DNA of 64,000 nt from Pseudooceanicola sp050897975. Its GTDB lineage: Bacteria; Pseudomonadota; Alphaproteobacteria; Rhodobacterales; Rhodobacteraceae. The position numbers and the translations under genes are program-made. The stretch is taken from NCBI RefSeq assembly GCF_050897975.1, contig NZ_JBPAXY010000005.1, positions 372,001 through 436,000 on the forward strand. Direction: 5' to 3'. Below are positions 23,327 to 33,902 of this stretch, in pieces. Position 1 is the stretch's first letter. Each line of letters starts with the position of its first letter. Below the pieces are notes generated by a model. It saw only the letters and a list, made by a program, of their open reading frames with translations. It was not told the origin of the DNA and ran no database searches.

Positions 23327-24931
23327 TCACATGCGGAAAATGCCAAAGCGGCTCTCCTCGATGGGGGCGTTCAGGCTGGCCGACAGGCTCAGCGACAGCA
23401 CCTCGCGGCTTTTGCGCGGATCGACGATGCCGTCGTCCCAAAGACGCGCCGAGGCATAGAGCGGGTGGCTCTGCCGGGCGAACTGCTCCTGCATGGGGCG
23501 CTTGAATTCGGCCTCTTCCTCGGCGCTCCAGCTCTGGCCCTGACGTTCCAGCCCCTCGCGCCGCACCTGGGCCAGCACGCCCGCCGCCTGATCGCCGCCC
23601 ATGACGGCAATGCGCGAATTGGGCCAGGTCCACATGAACCGGGGGGAATAGGCGCGCCCGGCCATGCCGTAGTTGCCCGCCCCGTAGGAGCCACCCACCA
23701 CCATGGTGATCTTCGGCACCGAGGTGCAGCTGACGGCGGCCACCATCTTGGCACCGTGGCGCGCGATGCCCTCGGCCTCGTATTTGCGGCCCACCATGAA
23801 GCCGGTGATGTTTTGCAGGAAGACCAGCGGGATCTTCCGCATCGAACACAGCTCGACGAAATGGGCGCCCTTCACGGCGCTTTCGGAAAACAGCACGCCG
23901 TTGTTGGCCACGATGCCCACGGGCCAGCCGTCGATATGGGCGAAACCGCAGACCAGGGTCTCGCCAAAGCGCGCCTTGAACTCGTCGAAGCGGGAACCGT
24001 CGACCAGCCGCGCGATCACCTCGCGCACGTCATAGGGGATCTTGGCATCGGCCGGCACCACGCCCAGCAGTTCGGCGGGGTCATAGGCCGGGGCCTCGGG
24101 CGACTGGCGGACAATGCCGCCGGGGCGGGTGCGGTTCAGCGCCGCCACCTGGGCGCGGGCCAGTTCCAGCGCATGGGCGTCATCCTCGGCCAGGTGATCG
24201 GCCACCCCCGACAGCCGCGTGTGCAGATCGCCGCCGCCCAGATCCTCGGCCGTGACGACCTCGCCGGTGGCGGCGCGCACCAGGGGCGGGCCCGCCAGGA
24301 AGATGGTGCCCTGTTCGCGCACGATGATGGTCACGTCGGACATGGCGGGCACATAGGCGCCGCCAGCGGTACAGCTGCCCATGACCACGGCGATCTGGGC
24401 AATGCCCTTGGCCGACATCCGCGCCTGGTTGAAGAAGATCCGCCCGAAATGGTCGCGGTCGGGAAAGACCTCATCCTGGTTGGGCAGGTTGGCGCCGCCG
24501 CTGTCCACCAGATAGACGCAGGGCAGATGGTTTTCCTCGGCGATCTCCTGGGCGCGCAGGTGTTTCTTCACCGAGATGGGATAATAGGTGCCGCCCTTCA
24601 CCGTGGCGTCATTGGCCAGCACCATCACCTCTTGCCCGGCGACGCGACCGATCCCGGCGATGATGCCCCCGCCCGGCGCGGCGCCGTCGTAAAGGGCATG
24701 GCCCGCCGTGGCACCGATCTCGAGGAAGGGCGAGCCGGGATCCAAGAGCCCCGCCACACGGTCGCGCGGCAGCATCTTGCCCCGCGACAGATGCCGCGCC
24801 CGGGCCTTTTCGCCCCCGCCCGCAGCCGCGGCCTCGGCGGCGGCGCGCACCTCGGCCAGGGCGGCCTCATGGGCGGCCAGGTTGGTGCGGAAATCATCCC
24901 CGCCGGTCAGGATCTTCGACGCGAGCTTCAT
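23327..24931 (-). CDS. liuB: methylcrotonyl-CoA carboxylase, carboxyltransferase beta subunit
   Basis: 534 residues, two crotonase-like carboxyltransferase halves. The C-terminal signature GGSYGAGNYGMAGRAYSPRF followed by WPNSRIAVMGGDQAAGVL is diagnostic of acyl-CoA carboxylase beta subunits, and the N-terminal half carries VYLVDSGGANLPNQDEVFPD. It transfers CO2 from biotin to methylcrotonyl-CoA. GGAGAGGGG precedes the ATG. It is separated from the alpha gene by two unrelated small genes and from isovaleryl-CoA dehydrogenase by the oppositely oriented ompW. Confidence 0.95.
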   Translation of the reverse strand: MKLASKILTGGDDFRTNLAAHEAALAEVRAAAEAAAAGGGEKARARHLSRGKMLPRDRVAGLLDPGSPFLEIGATAGHALYDGAAPGGGIIAGIGRVAGQEVMVLANDATVKGGTYYPISVKKHLRAQEIAEENHLPCVYLVDSGGANLPNQDEVFPDRDHFGRIFFNQARMSAKGIAQIAVVMGSCTAGGAYVPAMSDVTIIVREQGTIFLAGPPLVRAATGEVVTAEDLGGGDLHTRLSGVADHLAEDDAHALELARAQVAALNRTRPGGIVRQSPEAPAYDPAELLGVVPADAKIPYDVREVIARLVDGSRFDEFKARFGETLVCGFAHIDGWPVGIVANNGVLFSESAVKGAHFVELCSMRKIPLVFLQNITGFMVGRKYEAEGIARHGAKMVAAVSCTSVPKITMVVGGSYGAGNYGMAGRAYSPRFMWTWPNSRIAVMGGDQAAGVLAQVRREGLERQGQSWSAEEEAEFKRPMQEQFARQSHPLYASARLWDDGIVDPRKSREVLSLSLSASLNAPIEESRFGIFRM

Positions 24932-25008
24932 GCCCCTCTCCTTGTTTTTCCCTTGGCGGGCCGAAGCCTACGCCAGAATGTCGCACCCCCGCGCGGCGCG
25001 CGGTGAAG

Positions 25009-25022
25009 TTGACCCAGATCAA
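25009..25022 (+). promoter_or_regulatory. FNR-type box upstream of ompW
   Basis: TTGAC-CCAG-ATCAA matches the symmetrical consensus TTGAY-N4-RTCAA of FNR/FnrL-class oxygen regulators in all half-site positions. Its centre is about 65 bases before the ompW ATG, leaving room for an activator site at about -41.5 with a short leader. The box lies in the divergent region between the carboxylase beta gene and ompW, so it could affect either. Confidence 0.65.
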
Positions 25023-25080
25023 TGAATTGGCCGCCGAAGGGGCGCAAAGGGGCAGTCGAGACAGACTGAAAGGAAACCCC

Positions 25081-25683
25081 ATGCAACTCCGGACCCTCCT
25101 CCTCTCCGCCACCGCCGTCCTGGCGCTCGGCGCGTCCGGTGCCGCCGCTCAGCAGGCTGGCGACATCACCCTTGGTGTCGGTATCGGCAACGTGAACCCG
25201 AAAGACGACAACGGCACCGCCGGCGGCGCCCGTCTGGACATCGACGACGATACCCAGATCACGCTGACGCTGGAGTATTTCATCACCGACAACCTCGGGA
25301 TCGAACTGCTGGCCGCAACCCCCTTCACCCATGACATCAAGCTGGGCGGGGCGGATATCGGCAGCGTGAAACACCTGCCGCCGACCATCAGCCTGAACTA
25401 CCACTTCCAGAACGGCAGCGACGTGACGCCCTTCATCGGCGCCGGTGTGAACTACACCACCGCCCTGGACGTCGACTCCTCGGTGCCCAACCTGAAGCTG
25501 GAAGACAGCTGGGGCCTGGCCCTGCACGCCGGCCTGGACTACCGCGTCAGCGAAAAAGGCCAGATCCGTGCCGATGTGCGCTGGATGGACATCGACATGA
25601 AGGTCAAATCCGGCAACACCACCCTGGGCACCGCCGAGGTCGACCCGCTGGTCGTGGGCATTTCCTACGTCCACACCTTCTGA
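25081..25683 (+). CDS. ompW: OmpW family outer-membrane protein
   Basis: 200 residues. A Sec signal peptide (about 1-24, ending AAA before QQAGD) is followed by an eight-stranded small beta-barrel sequence with alternating hydrophobic residues, the DITLGVGIGNVNPKDD strand typical of OmpW, and a C-terminal aromatic (HTF) for BAM recognition. The start was set by the ribosome site AAGGAAAC. OmpW proteins are small channels for hydrophobic compounds and in enterobacteria are induced without oxygen, in keeping with the FNR-type box upstream. Confidence 0.92.
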   Translation: MQLRTLLLSATAVLALGASGAAAQQAGDITLGVGIGNVNPKDDNGTAGGARLDIDDDTQITLTLEYFITDNLGIELLAATPFTHDIKLGGADIGSVKHLPPTISLNYHFQNGSDVTPFIGAGVNYTTALDVDSSVPNLKLEDSWGLALHAGLDYRVSEKGQIRADVRWMDIDMKVKSGNTTLGTAEVDPLVVGISYVHTF

Positions 25684-25731
25684 ACCCGGCTCAACGACAT
25701 GACCGGCCCGTTCCCTCGGGAGCCGGTCCAG

Positions 25732-25760
25732 CGGGCGCGCCAAACAGGCGCGCCCGTTTT
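25732..25760 (+). terminator. intrinsic terminator of ompW
   Basis: Perfect 10-bp stem (CGGGCGCGCC, AAACA loop, GGCGCGCCCG) followed directly by TTTT. Another hairpin, GACCGGC/GCCGGTC (25701-25728), lies between it and the ompW stop. The minus strand lacks a T-run here, so it serves ompW rather than the convergent acyl-CoA dehydrogenase gene. Confidence 0.85.
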
Positions 25761-25820
25761 GCATGGCGGCCCCGGGTCGCCGGGGCGCCGCCGCATATGT
25801 CGCGTCCAGGGCCTGCATGA

Positions 25821-26984
25821 TCAGCTCATCGCCGCCATCAGCTCTCGCCCGACCAGCATCCGCCGGATTTCCGAGGTGCCCGCGCCGATCTCCATCAGCT
25901 TGGCATCGCGGAAGATCCGCGCCACCGGCGCATCCGCCAGGAAGCCCGCACCGCCCATGGCCTGCACCGCCTGGTGCGCCACCACCATGGCCTCTTCGCT
26001 GGCATAAAGGACGCAGCCCGCCGCATCGGCGCGGGTGACCTCGCCCCGGTCGCAGGCGCGGGCCACCTCGTAGACATAGGCCCGGGCCGAGTTCAGCTTG
26101 ACGTACATATCGGCGATCTTGCCCTGCATCAGCTGGAAATCCCCGATGCGCTGACCGAACTGCTTGCGCTCGGCCATATAGGGCATGATCTCGTCCAGGC
26201 AGGCGGCCATGATGCCGGTGCCGATGCCCGACAGGACCACGCGTTCGTAGTCCAGCCCCGACATAAGCACGCGCACGCCGCGCCCCTCTTCGCCCAGCAC
26301 GTTCTCGAAGGGCACTTCGACATCGTCGAAGATCAGCTCGGCGGTGTTCGAGCCACGCATCCCCAGCTTGTCGAAATGCGGCGATGTGCTGAAGCCCTTC
26401 ATCGACTTCTCGACGATGAAGGCGGTGATGCCCTTGCTGCCCGCCTCCGGGTCGGTCTTGGCATAGACCACCAGGGTGTCCGCATCGGGCCCGTTGGTGA
26501 TCCAGTACTTGTTGCCGTTCAGCACGTAGCGGTCGTTCTTCTTCTCGGCGCGCAGCTTCATGCTGACCACGTCCGAGCCTGCGCCCGGCTCGCTCATCGC
26601 CAGGGCGCCGACGTGCTCGCCACTGACCAGGCCCGGCAGGTACTTCGCCTTCTGCTCGGCAGAGCCGTTCAGGCGGATCTGGTTCACGCAGAGGTTGGAA
26701 TGGGCCCCATAGGACAGAGAGACCGAGGCGGAGGCGCGGGCGATCTCCTCGACCGCGATCACATGGGCCAGATAGCCCATGCCGGTGCCGCCGTACTCTT
26801 CATCGACGGTCAGGCCCAGAAGGCCCATGTCGCCCATCTCGCGCCACAGCGCGGCGGGAAAGACATTCTCGCTGTCAATCTCGGCGGCCATCGGCTTGAC
26901 CCGGCCCTGCGCCCAGGCGTGGACCGCCTCGCGCAGCGCGTTGATATCCTCGCCCAGATCGAAGCGCATGGATGCGGTGAACAT
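25821..26984 (-). CDS. liuA: isovaleryl-CoA dehydrogenase
   Basis: First dedicated step of leucine degradation: oxidises isovaleryl-CoA to 3-methylcrotonyl-CoA, passing electrons to ETF. 387 residues. Acyl-CoA dehydrogenase signatures are present: ALAMSEPGAGSDVVSM (about 127-142), WITNGPDADTLVVYAKTD and the C-terminal VQAMGGAGFL. The catalytic base is placed, as in isovaleryl-CoA dehydrogenases, in the DYERVVL helix (E247). A 14-base palindrome lies 23-36 bases upstream of the ATG. Confidence 0.94.
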   Translation of the reverse strand: MFTASMRFDLGEDINALREAVHAWAQGRVKPMAAEIDSENVFPAALWREMGDMGLLGLTVDEEYGGTGMGYLAHVIAVEEIARASASVSLSYGAHSNLCVNQIRLNGSAEQKAKYLPGLVSGEHVGALAMSEPGAGSDVVSMKLRAEKKNDRYVLNGNKYWITNGPDADTLVVYAKTDPEAGSKGITAFIVEKSMKGFSTSPHFDKLGMRGSNTAELIFDDVEVPFENVLGEEGRGVRVLMSGLDYERVVLSGIGTGIMAACLDEIMPYMAERKQFGQRIGDFQLMQGKIADMYVKLNSARAYVYEVARACDRGEVTRADAAGCVLYASEEAMVVAHQAVQAMGGAGFLADAPVARIFRDAKLMEIGAGTSEIRRMLVGRELMAAMS

Positions 26985-27006
26985 CGGGCTCCTCCCTTCC
27001 CGTTTA

Positions 27007-27020
27007 TGAACACTTGTTCA
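27007..27020 (-). promoter_or_regulatory. palindromic operator candidate before liuA
   Basis: TGAACA-CT-TGTTCA has perfect 6-bp arms and lies 23 to 36 bases upstream of the liuA start codon, a position where a bound repressor would block transcription. The form is typical of TetR-family operators. No regulator gene is next to it in this window, so the protein that binds is unknown. Confidence 0.55.
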
Positions 27021-27097
27021 CACCATAGATCCCCGCCCCGTCCCGCGTCAATACGCGATCGGATAAGGCGCAGCGATTGGCGCCCATGGGCCGAACG

Positions 27098-27128
27098 AAA
27101 AACACCGGCGCCGTGGCCGGGCCGGTGT
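27098..27128 (-). terminator. intrinsic terminator after the DegT aminotransferase gene
   Basis: On the minus strand an 8-bp stem ACACCGGC/GCCGGTGT with an 11-base loop is followed by a run of T (27101-27098), 46 bases past the aminotransferase stop. It separates this gene from the downstream liuA promoter. Confidence 0.85.
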
Positions 27129-27174
27129 CACTGTTAGCTTGCATCGGGCGCGCCGGGGGCGTCGGGACAGGCCC

Positions 27175-28371
27175 CTAGCCCTGCGCCTGCCAGACCGCGC
27201 CGACCTCGGCGCGGATGATCCGTGCCAGCAGGGTGCAATCGTCCAGAGAGAAGGTCAGCGGCAGGCGCATGTCCAGGATGCCCTTCAGCACCCGGTCGGT
27301 CTGCGGCATGGGCGCGCTTTCCGCATAGCGCCAGCTGTCATAGCGCGAGGTGAAGCCCTGGGGCTCGGCGGCGCCGAACCACTTCAGCTCGACCCCACGG
27401 GCGGCACAGCGCGCCAGCACCTCCTGCACCGCCTCTTCGGACCAGTCCAGCAACAGGAACTGGATGGACGAGCCCACATAGGTCTCGGCCTCGGGGCGCT
27501 CGATCACCGTCAGGCCCGGGGTGCCGCGCAGCCCCTCCTCGACCACGCGATACCGCGCGTTCCAGGCGGCGCATTGGGCCTCCAGCTTGCGCAGCTGCGG
27601 GCGCAGGATGGCGGCGCGCAGGTTGTCCATGCGGCCCGAGACATTGGGGGTGTCGTATTTCACCCGCTCGAAAACCTCTGGCCCGGGGGCGGCAAGGTGC
27701 TTGCCATAAAGCATGTAGCTGCCGGTCAGGATGACGGCGCGGGCGGCGACCTCGTCGTCGTCGGTGACCATAAAGCCCCCCTCGCCCGAGTTGACGTGTT
27801 TGTAGGTCTGGGTGGAATAGCAGCCCGCCAGCCCCTGGCGCCCGCTGACCTGGCCGTTCCAGGCGGCCCCCATGGTATGGGCGCAATCCTCGACCACCTT
27901 GACGCCCGCGGCATCGCAGATCGCCATCAGCCGGTCCATGTCGCACAGATGCCCGCGCATATGGCTGAGCAGCAGAACACGGGCCTGGCCGATCTTGGCC
28001 TCCAGATCGTCCAGGTCGATCACCAGGCCTTCGGTCACCTCGACATAGATCGGGCGCCCACCCACGGCAGCAATGGCGCCGGGCACGGGGGCCAGGGTAA
28101 AGGCATTGGTCAGCACGGGATCGCCGGGTTTCACCCCCACGGCGCGCAGGGCGGTGGTGATGGCGATCCCGCCAGAGCCGGTGGCGACGCAGTATTTGGC
28201 GCCGGTCAGTTCGGCGAACTCCTTCTCCAGCAGCGCGGCCTCGCCCGCCTCGTCGGGCAGGGTGTTGTAGCGATGCAGGCGCCCGCTGCGCATCACCGCC
28301 ACGGCGGCCTCGATGGCCTCTTCGGGGATCGGTTCCTGCTGGGTGAAACTGCCGGTGAACCGTTCGGTCAT
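27175..28371 (-). CDS. DegT/DnrJ/EryC1/StrS family aminotransferase
   Basis: 398 residues, PLP-dependent. K191 in STQTYKHVNSGEGG is the expected Schiff-base lysine, D162 in VEDCAHTMGA the pyridine-nitrogen partner, and GSGGIAI (66-71) the phosphate loop. Family members aminate keto-sugars or related ketones. No sugar-nucleotide genes are beside it, so its substrate is open; gph is 17 bases upstream on the same strand, and glmU/glmS are divergent. A strong terminator follows. Confidence 0.87.
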   Translation of the reverse strand: MTERFTGSFTQQEPIPEEAIEAAVAVMRSGRLHRYNTLPDEAGEAALLEKEFAELTGAKYCVATGSGGIAITTALRAVGVKPGDPVLTNAFTLAPVPGAIAAVGGRPIYVEVTEGLVIDLDDLEAKIGQARVLLLSHMRGHLCDMDRLMAICDAAGVKVVEDCAHTMGAAWNGQVSGRQGLAGCYSTQTYKHVNSGEGGFMVTDDDEVAARAVILTGSYMLYGKHLAAPGPEVFERVKYDTPNVSGRMDNLRAAILRPQLRKLEAQCAAWNARYRVVEEGLRGTPGLTVIERPEAETYVGSSIQFLLLDWSEEAVQEVLARCAARGVELKWFGAAEPQGFTSRYDSWRYAESAPMPQTDRVLKGILDMRLPLTFSLDDCTLLARIIRAEVGAVWQAQG

Positions 28372-28388
28372 GGGCGTTCCTTTCGTGC

Positions 28389-29051
28389 CTAGAGGGACAG
28401 GCCGGCGACCACGCCGGGCAATTCGTCGAAATGGCCGATGATCGCCTCGGGGGCGAGCGCCGCCATATCCTCGCCCGAGGGGCCGAAACCCACCAGGATA
28501 GAGGGCACCCCCGCCGCGCGGGCGGTGTTGCGGTCGGTGTCGCTGTCGCCCACCAGGCAGCAGCGGGCCGGATCACCACCGGCGCGGCGCGCCGCCTCGC
28601 GCAGGGGTTCGGGGTCGGGCTTTTTCACCGGCAATGTGTCGGCGCCGATCAGGGCCGCGAACTCCTCCAGCACGCCCAGCTCGGTCAGCAGGCGGCGGGC
28701 CAGGCCCTCGGGCTTGTTGGTGCAGATGGCCACGGCGTGGCCTTGGGCTCGCAGGGTGGCCACGGCCTCCATCGCGCCGGGGTAGAGAACCGTGTGGCGG
28801 GCGATGTCGCCCGCGTAGGCCTCCAGCAGCAGCGGATAAAGGCGGTCGATCTCGGCCGCATCCTCGGCCCGGCCCAGCCGGGTCATCCCCAGGCGCAGCA
28901 TGGCGCGCCCGCCGCGTAGGGCGGTGCCCGCGTCGCCCGCCCCCAGCAGATCGCCCGCGCCCAGCGAGCGGAAACAGGCATTGGCCGCCGCCAGCAGATC
29001 GCCACTGGTATCCGCCAGGGTCCCGTCCAGATCGAAGATCACCGCGCCCAT
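28389..29051 (-). CDS. gph: phosphoglycolate phosphatase-like HAD hydrolase
   Basis: 220 residues. All four HAD motifs are visible: FDLDGT near residue 6, a Thr in ICTNKP, the lysine in KKPDPEP and VGDSDTD. The alpha-helical cap between motifs 1 and 2 fits the Gph group, which recycles 2-phosphoglycolate formed by DNA repair or oxygenase activity. The start MGAVIF has GGAAGGA ten bases upstream. It probably shares a promoter with the aminotransferase gene. Confidence 0.82.
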   Translation of the reverse strand: MGAVIFDLDGTLADTSGDLLAAANACFRSLGAGDLLGAGDAGTALRGGRAMLRLGMTRLGRAEDAAEIDRLYPLLLEAYAGDIARHTVLYPGAMEAVATLRAQGHAVAICTNKPEGLARRLLTELGVLEEFAALIGADTLPVKKPDPEPLREAARRAGGDPARCCLVGDSDTDRNTARAAGVPSILVGFGPSGEDMAALAPEAIIGHFDELPGVVAGLSL

Positions 29052-29155
29052 CTCATTCCTTCCCCGCTTGCCCTGCCCAGCCCGTGCAGGCGCCGTTTCG
29101 CCGCCAATTGTTGCGATGCGAAACCCAAGTTGATCGCGCCACGACGCCACCCGGC

Positions 29156-29183
29156 TTGCACGCCTCTGCCCACCGGATAAAAC
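29156..29183 (+). promoter_or_regulatory. weak promoter candidate for glmU-glmS
   Basis: TTGCAC and TAAAAC are separated by 16 bases in the divergent gap between gph and glmU. Only the first three -35 bases and four of six -10 bases fit the sigma-70 consensus, so this is a tentative placement. A compact CCGGGC-GAA-GCCCGG hairpin at 29292-29306 sits 12 bases before the glmU ATG and may influence its translation. Confidence 0.25.
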
Positions 29184-29318
29184 GGGCGCGACGAAAGAAC
29201 AATGGCCCAGACCCCGCCCCGGCGGTGTCGCGGGCCCAGGCGATGCGTCCCGCCCGGGCCAGAGGCGGCCGCATCCGGCATGACAAGCCGACCGGGCGAA
29301 GCCCGGCGAGGGGGCAAG

Positions 29319-30673
29319 ATGAGCACGGCACTGGTAATCCTGGCCGCGGGCAAGGGCACGCGGATGAACTCGGACCGGCCCAAGGTCCTGCATGAGATCG
29401 CGGGCGCGCCCCTGCTGATCCACGCGATCGACAGCGGCCTGGCGCTAGAGCCGTCGCGGCTGATCGTCGTGGCGGGCCATGGCGCCGAGGAGGTGGCGAA
29501 AGCGGCCCAAGAGGCCTTCCCCCCGGCCGAGGTCGTCCTTCAGACCGAGCAGAAGGGCACCGCCCATGCGGTCGACCAGGCCCGCGCGGCCCTGGCCGAT
29601 TTCGACGGCGACGTGATCGTCCTTTACGGCGACACCCCCTTCATCCGCCCCGAGACGCTGGAGGCGATGCGCGCCGCCCGCGCCAAGCATGACGTCATCG
29701 TCCTGGGCTTCGAGGCAAAGGACCCGGCGCGCTACGGGCGGCTGGTGATGCAGGGCGAACGGCTGGACCGGATCGTCGAATACAAGGATGCAACGGATGA
29801 AGAACGCCGCATAACCCTTTGCAATTCCGGCGTTGTCTGCGCCAGCCGCGCGGTGCTGTTCGAGTTGCTGGCCCAGGTCGGCAACGACAATGCGGCGGGC
29901 GAATACTATCTGCCCGACATCGTCGGCCTGGCCAATGCCTCGGGCCTCAGCTCGGGCGCGGTGACCTGCGCCGAAGAGGAAACCCTGGGCGTGAACTCGC
30001 GCGCGGAACTCTCTGTCGCCGAAGGGTTTTTCCAGGCTCGCGCCCGGGCAGAGGCGCTGGAGAACGGGGTCACCATGCAGGCCCCCGAAACGGTGTTCTT
30101 CGCCCATGACACCTTCGTCGGCGGCGATACGGTGATCGAACCCAATGTGGTCTTCGGGCCCGGCGTCACGGTCGAGAACGGCGCCCGCCTCCGGGCCTTT
30201 TCCCATCTTGAGGGCTGCCATGTCAGCCGGGGCGGCGTGGTCGGCCCCTATGCCCGCCTGCGCCCCGGCGCCGAACTGGCCGAGGACGTGCGCATCGGCA
30301 ATTTCGTCGAGGTGAAAGAGGCCCGCATCGACCGCGGCGCCAAGGTCAACCATCTGAGCTATATCGGCGATGCCGAGGTGGGCGAGGGCAGCAATATCGG
30401 CGCGGGCACCATCACCTGCAACTATGATGGGGTGATGAAGCACCGCACGCGCATCGGCGCGCGGGCCTTCATCGGCTCGAACACCATGCTGGTGGCGCCG
30501 GTCTCGATCGGGGATGAGGCGATGACCGGCTCGGGCTCGGTCATCACCAGCGACGTGGAACCGGGCGCCCTGGCCCTGGCCCGGGCCCGGCAGGTCACGA
30601 AACCCGGCATGGCGCGAAAATTGTTCGAAATGTTGAAACTCAAGAAGGCCCGCGCGGCCAAAGGAGTGGAATA

Positions 30674-30674
<1 letters not shown>
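29319..30674 (+). CDS. glmU: bifunctional UDP-GlcNAc pyrophosphorylase / glucosamine-1-P acetyltransferase
   Basis: 451 residues. The N-terminal nucleotidyltransferase domain has LAAGKGTRM (about 8-16) and a lysine in RPKVLHEIAG. The C-terminal left-handed beta-helix has hexapeptide repeats and the acetyltransferase segment NVVFGPGVTVENGARLRAFS, then GAGTITCNYDG. It makes UDP-GlcNAc for peptidoglycan and LPS. The start was placed at MSTALVIL; the longer upstream frame is Arg/Pro-rich shadow. Its stop shares a base with the glmS start (TAATG). Confidence 0.97.
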
Positions 30675-32493
<1,819 letters not shown>

Positions 32494-32497
<4 letters not shown>

Positions 32498-33237
32498 GCC
32501 CGGCAGAGGCCCCCGTCCCCGAAGCGGCCCCCGCCCCCGAGGCCCAAGCCTCCGGGGCGCTCTCGGTCGAGGGCGCCCTGGCCGCGCTGCGGGCCGAGGC
32601 CGACCCGGAACGTGCCGATGGCATGGCGGCCTATCACAAGGTGGCGCGCCCCTATCTGGGCGTGCCCACCCCGGTGCTGAACGACCTCACCCGCGACTGG
32701 CGCGCCGGGCTGACCCTCGACCAGCGCCTGGCCCTGGCCAGCTCCCTTTGGGACAGCAATATTCACGAGGCCCGCGTGGCCGCCGCCAAGCTGCTGACCC
32801 AGGCCCGCATCCGCCCCGATGACGCCCCGGTCTGGTGGCTGATCTGTTCCTGGGTGCCGCAGTTCGACGCCTGGGCCATCGCCGATCACGCCTGCATGGC
32901 GGGCCAGCGGCGGATCATGGCCGACCTCAGCCGCCTGGACGAGGTCGAGGCCTGGACCACCCACGAGCACCTGTGGACCAAGCGCGCGGCCCTGGTCATG
33001 ACCCTGGGCCTGACCAAGGCCAACCACCCCTCCGAGGCGGAACGCGCGGCGCGGCACCGGGTGCTCGGCTGGGCGGCGGATTACGTGACGGACGAGCGCT
33101 GGTTCATCCAGAAGGCCGTGGCCTGGTGGCTGCGCGACCTGTCGAAACACGACGCCCCCGCCGTCACCGCCTTTCTGGCAGACCATGGCGACGCGATGCG
33201 CCCCTTCGCCCGCAAGGAAGCGGGCAAGTATCTGTAG
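32494..33237 (+). CDS. AlkD-like DNA alkylation repair protein
   Basis: 247 residues. A Pro/Ala/Glu-rich N-terminus of about 20 residues precedes a HEAT-repeat domain with AYHKVARPYLGVPTPVLNDL and SSLWDSNIHEARVAAAKLL, both characteristic of the AlkC/AlkD glycosylase superfamily; the WFIQKAVAWWLRDLSKHD segment is also typical. These enzymes remove bulky or charged alkylated bases. Translational coupling to glmS through an ATGA overlap is an unusual pairing of cell-wall and repair genes. Confidence 0.85.
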
Positions 33238-33247
33238 AGAGGCCTGC

Positions 33248-33268
33248 CCCGGGCACCCCGCGCCCGGG
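33248..33268. terminator. hairpin between convergent alkD-like and lipoprotein genes
   Basis: Perfect 7-bp arms CCCGGGC and GCCCGGG around a 7-base loop, placed 10 bases after the alkD-like stop and 5 bases before the convergent gene's stop. There is no T-run on either side, so termination may need Rho or be partial. Confidence 0.45.
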
Positions 33269-33272
33269 CCGA

Positions 33273-33740
33273 TCAGCCGCCGTAGATCTCGACCTCGGCC
33301 AGGGCGGTCAGCGGCAGGCCCAGGGCCTGCATCGCCTGAAGCGACAGCCGCGCGCCGCTGTCCCCCGCCCCGGGTGCCGGGCGCAGGGTCAGGGCCACGT
33401 CGCGGCCCGTGTCACTGGCACGTACACGGCCCGGCTGCGGCGCGCTGACCAGCGGGGTAGACATCCACATCCCGCCCTCGGTCGCAGGCCCCAGCGAGGC
33501 GATGGACCGGCCCAGCAGGCCCGTGGCAATGGGGCCTGTGGCGGTGGCGGTCTCTGCGTCTTCTGCCTGCTCCCGCGCCTGCGGGCGCAGCAACCAGGGC
33601 TCGCCGGTCGAGGAATAGGCCTCGCCCTCGGCGCCCTCGGCCATCAGATCGGGCGGCATTTCATCGCCCTGGCCAAGGGAACCGGGGTTCTGACAGGCCG
33701 CCAGCAGCGGAATCAGCAGGAAGGGAAAGGCATGTTTCAT
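33273..33740 (-). CDS. predicted lipoprotein of unknown function
   Basis: 155 residues. The lipobox LAAC marks Cys16. The next 70 residues are acidic and low-complexity; the C-terminal part (about 90-155) looks like a folded beta domain (SDTGRDVALTLRPAPG, LPLTALAEVEIYGG). I do not recognise the family with confidence. It is monocistronic and divergent from moaA; the 162-base gap between them (33741-33902) is GC-rich and shows no clear promoter. Confidence 0.75.
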   Translation of the reverse strand: MKHAFPFLLIPLLAACQNPGSLGQGDEMPPDLMAEGAEGEAYSSTGEPWLLRPQAREQAEDAETATATGPIATGLLGRSIASLGPATEGGMWMSTPLVSAPQPGRVRASDTGRDVALTLRPAPGAGDSGARLSLQAMQALGLPLTALAEVEIYGG

Positions 33741-33902
33741 GCCGCCACCCTAGCCGATCCGCCCGGTCAGACAATCCGCGAATGCCCGGGCGCGCGGTCC
33801 CCCGCCCGCCCCGCGCGGCCCCCGCCCCCGCGCAGCCCCCTGCGCGGCCCCGCACGGCGAAAGACCTTGTCGGCGCCGCCCCGCGCCCCTAGGTTCGGCA
33901 GC

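Noticed and set aside
33759..33902. Extension of moaA to upstream start codons
   Set aside because: The upstream sequence is Pro/Arg/Ala-rich, overlaps the divergent lipoprotein gene further up, and would make MoaA far longer than its family.
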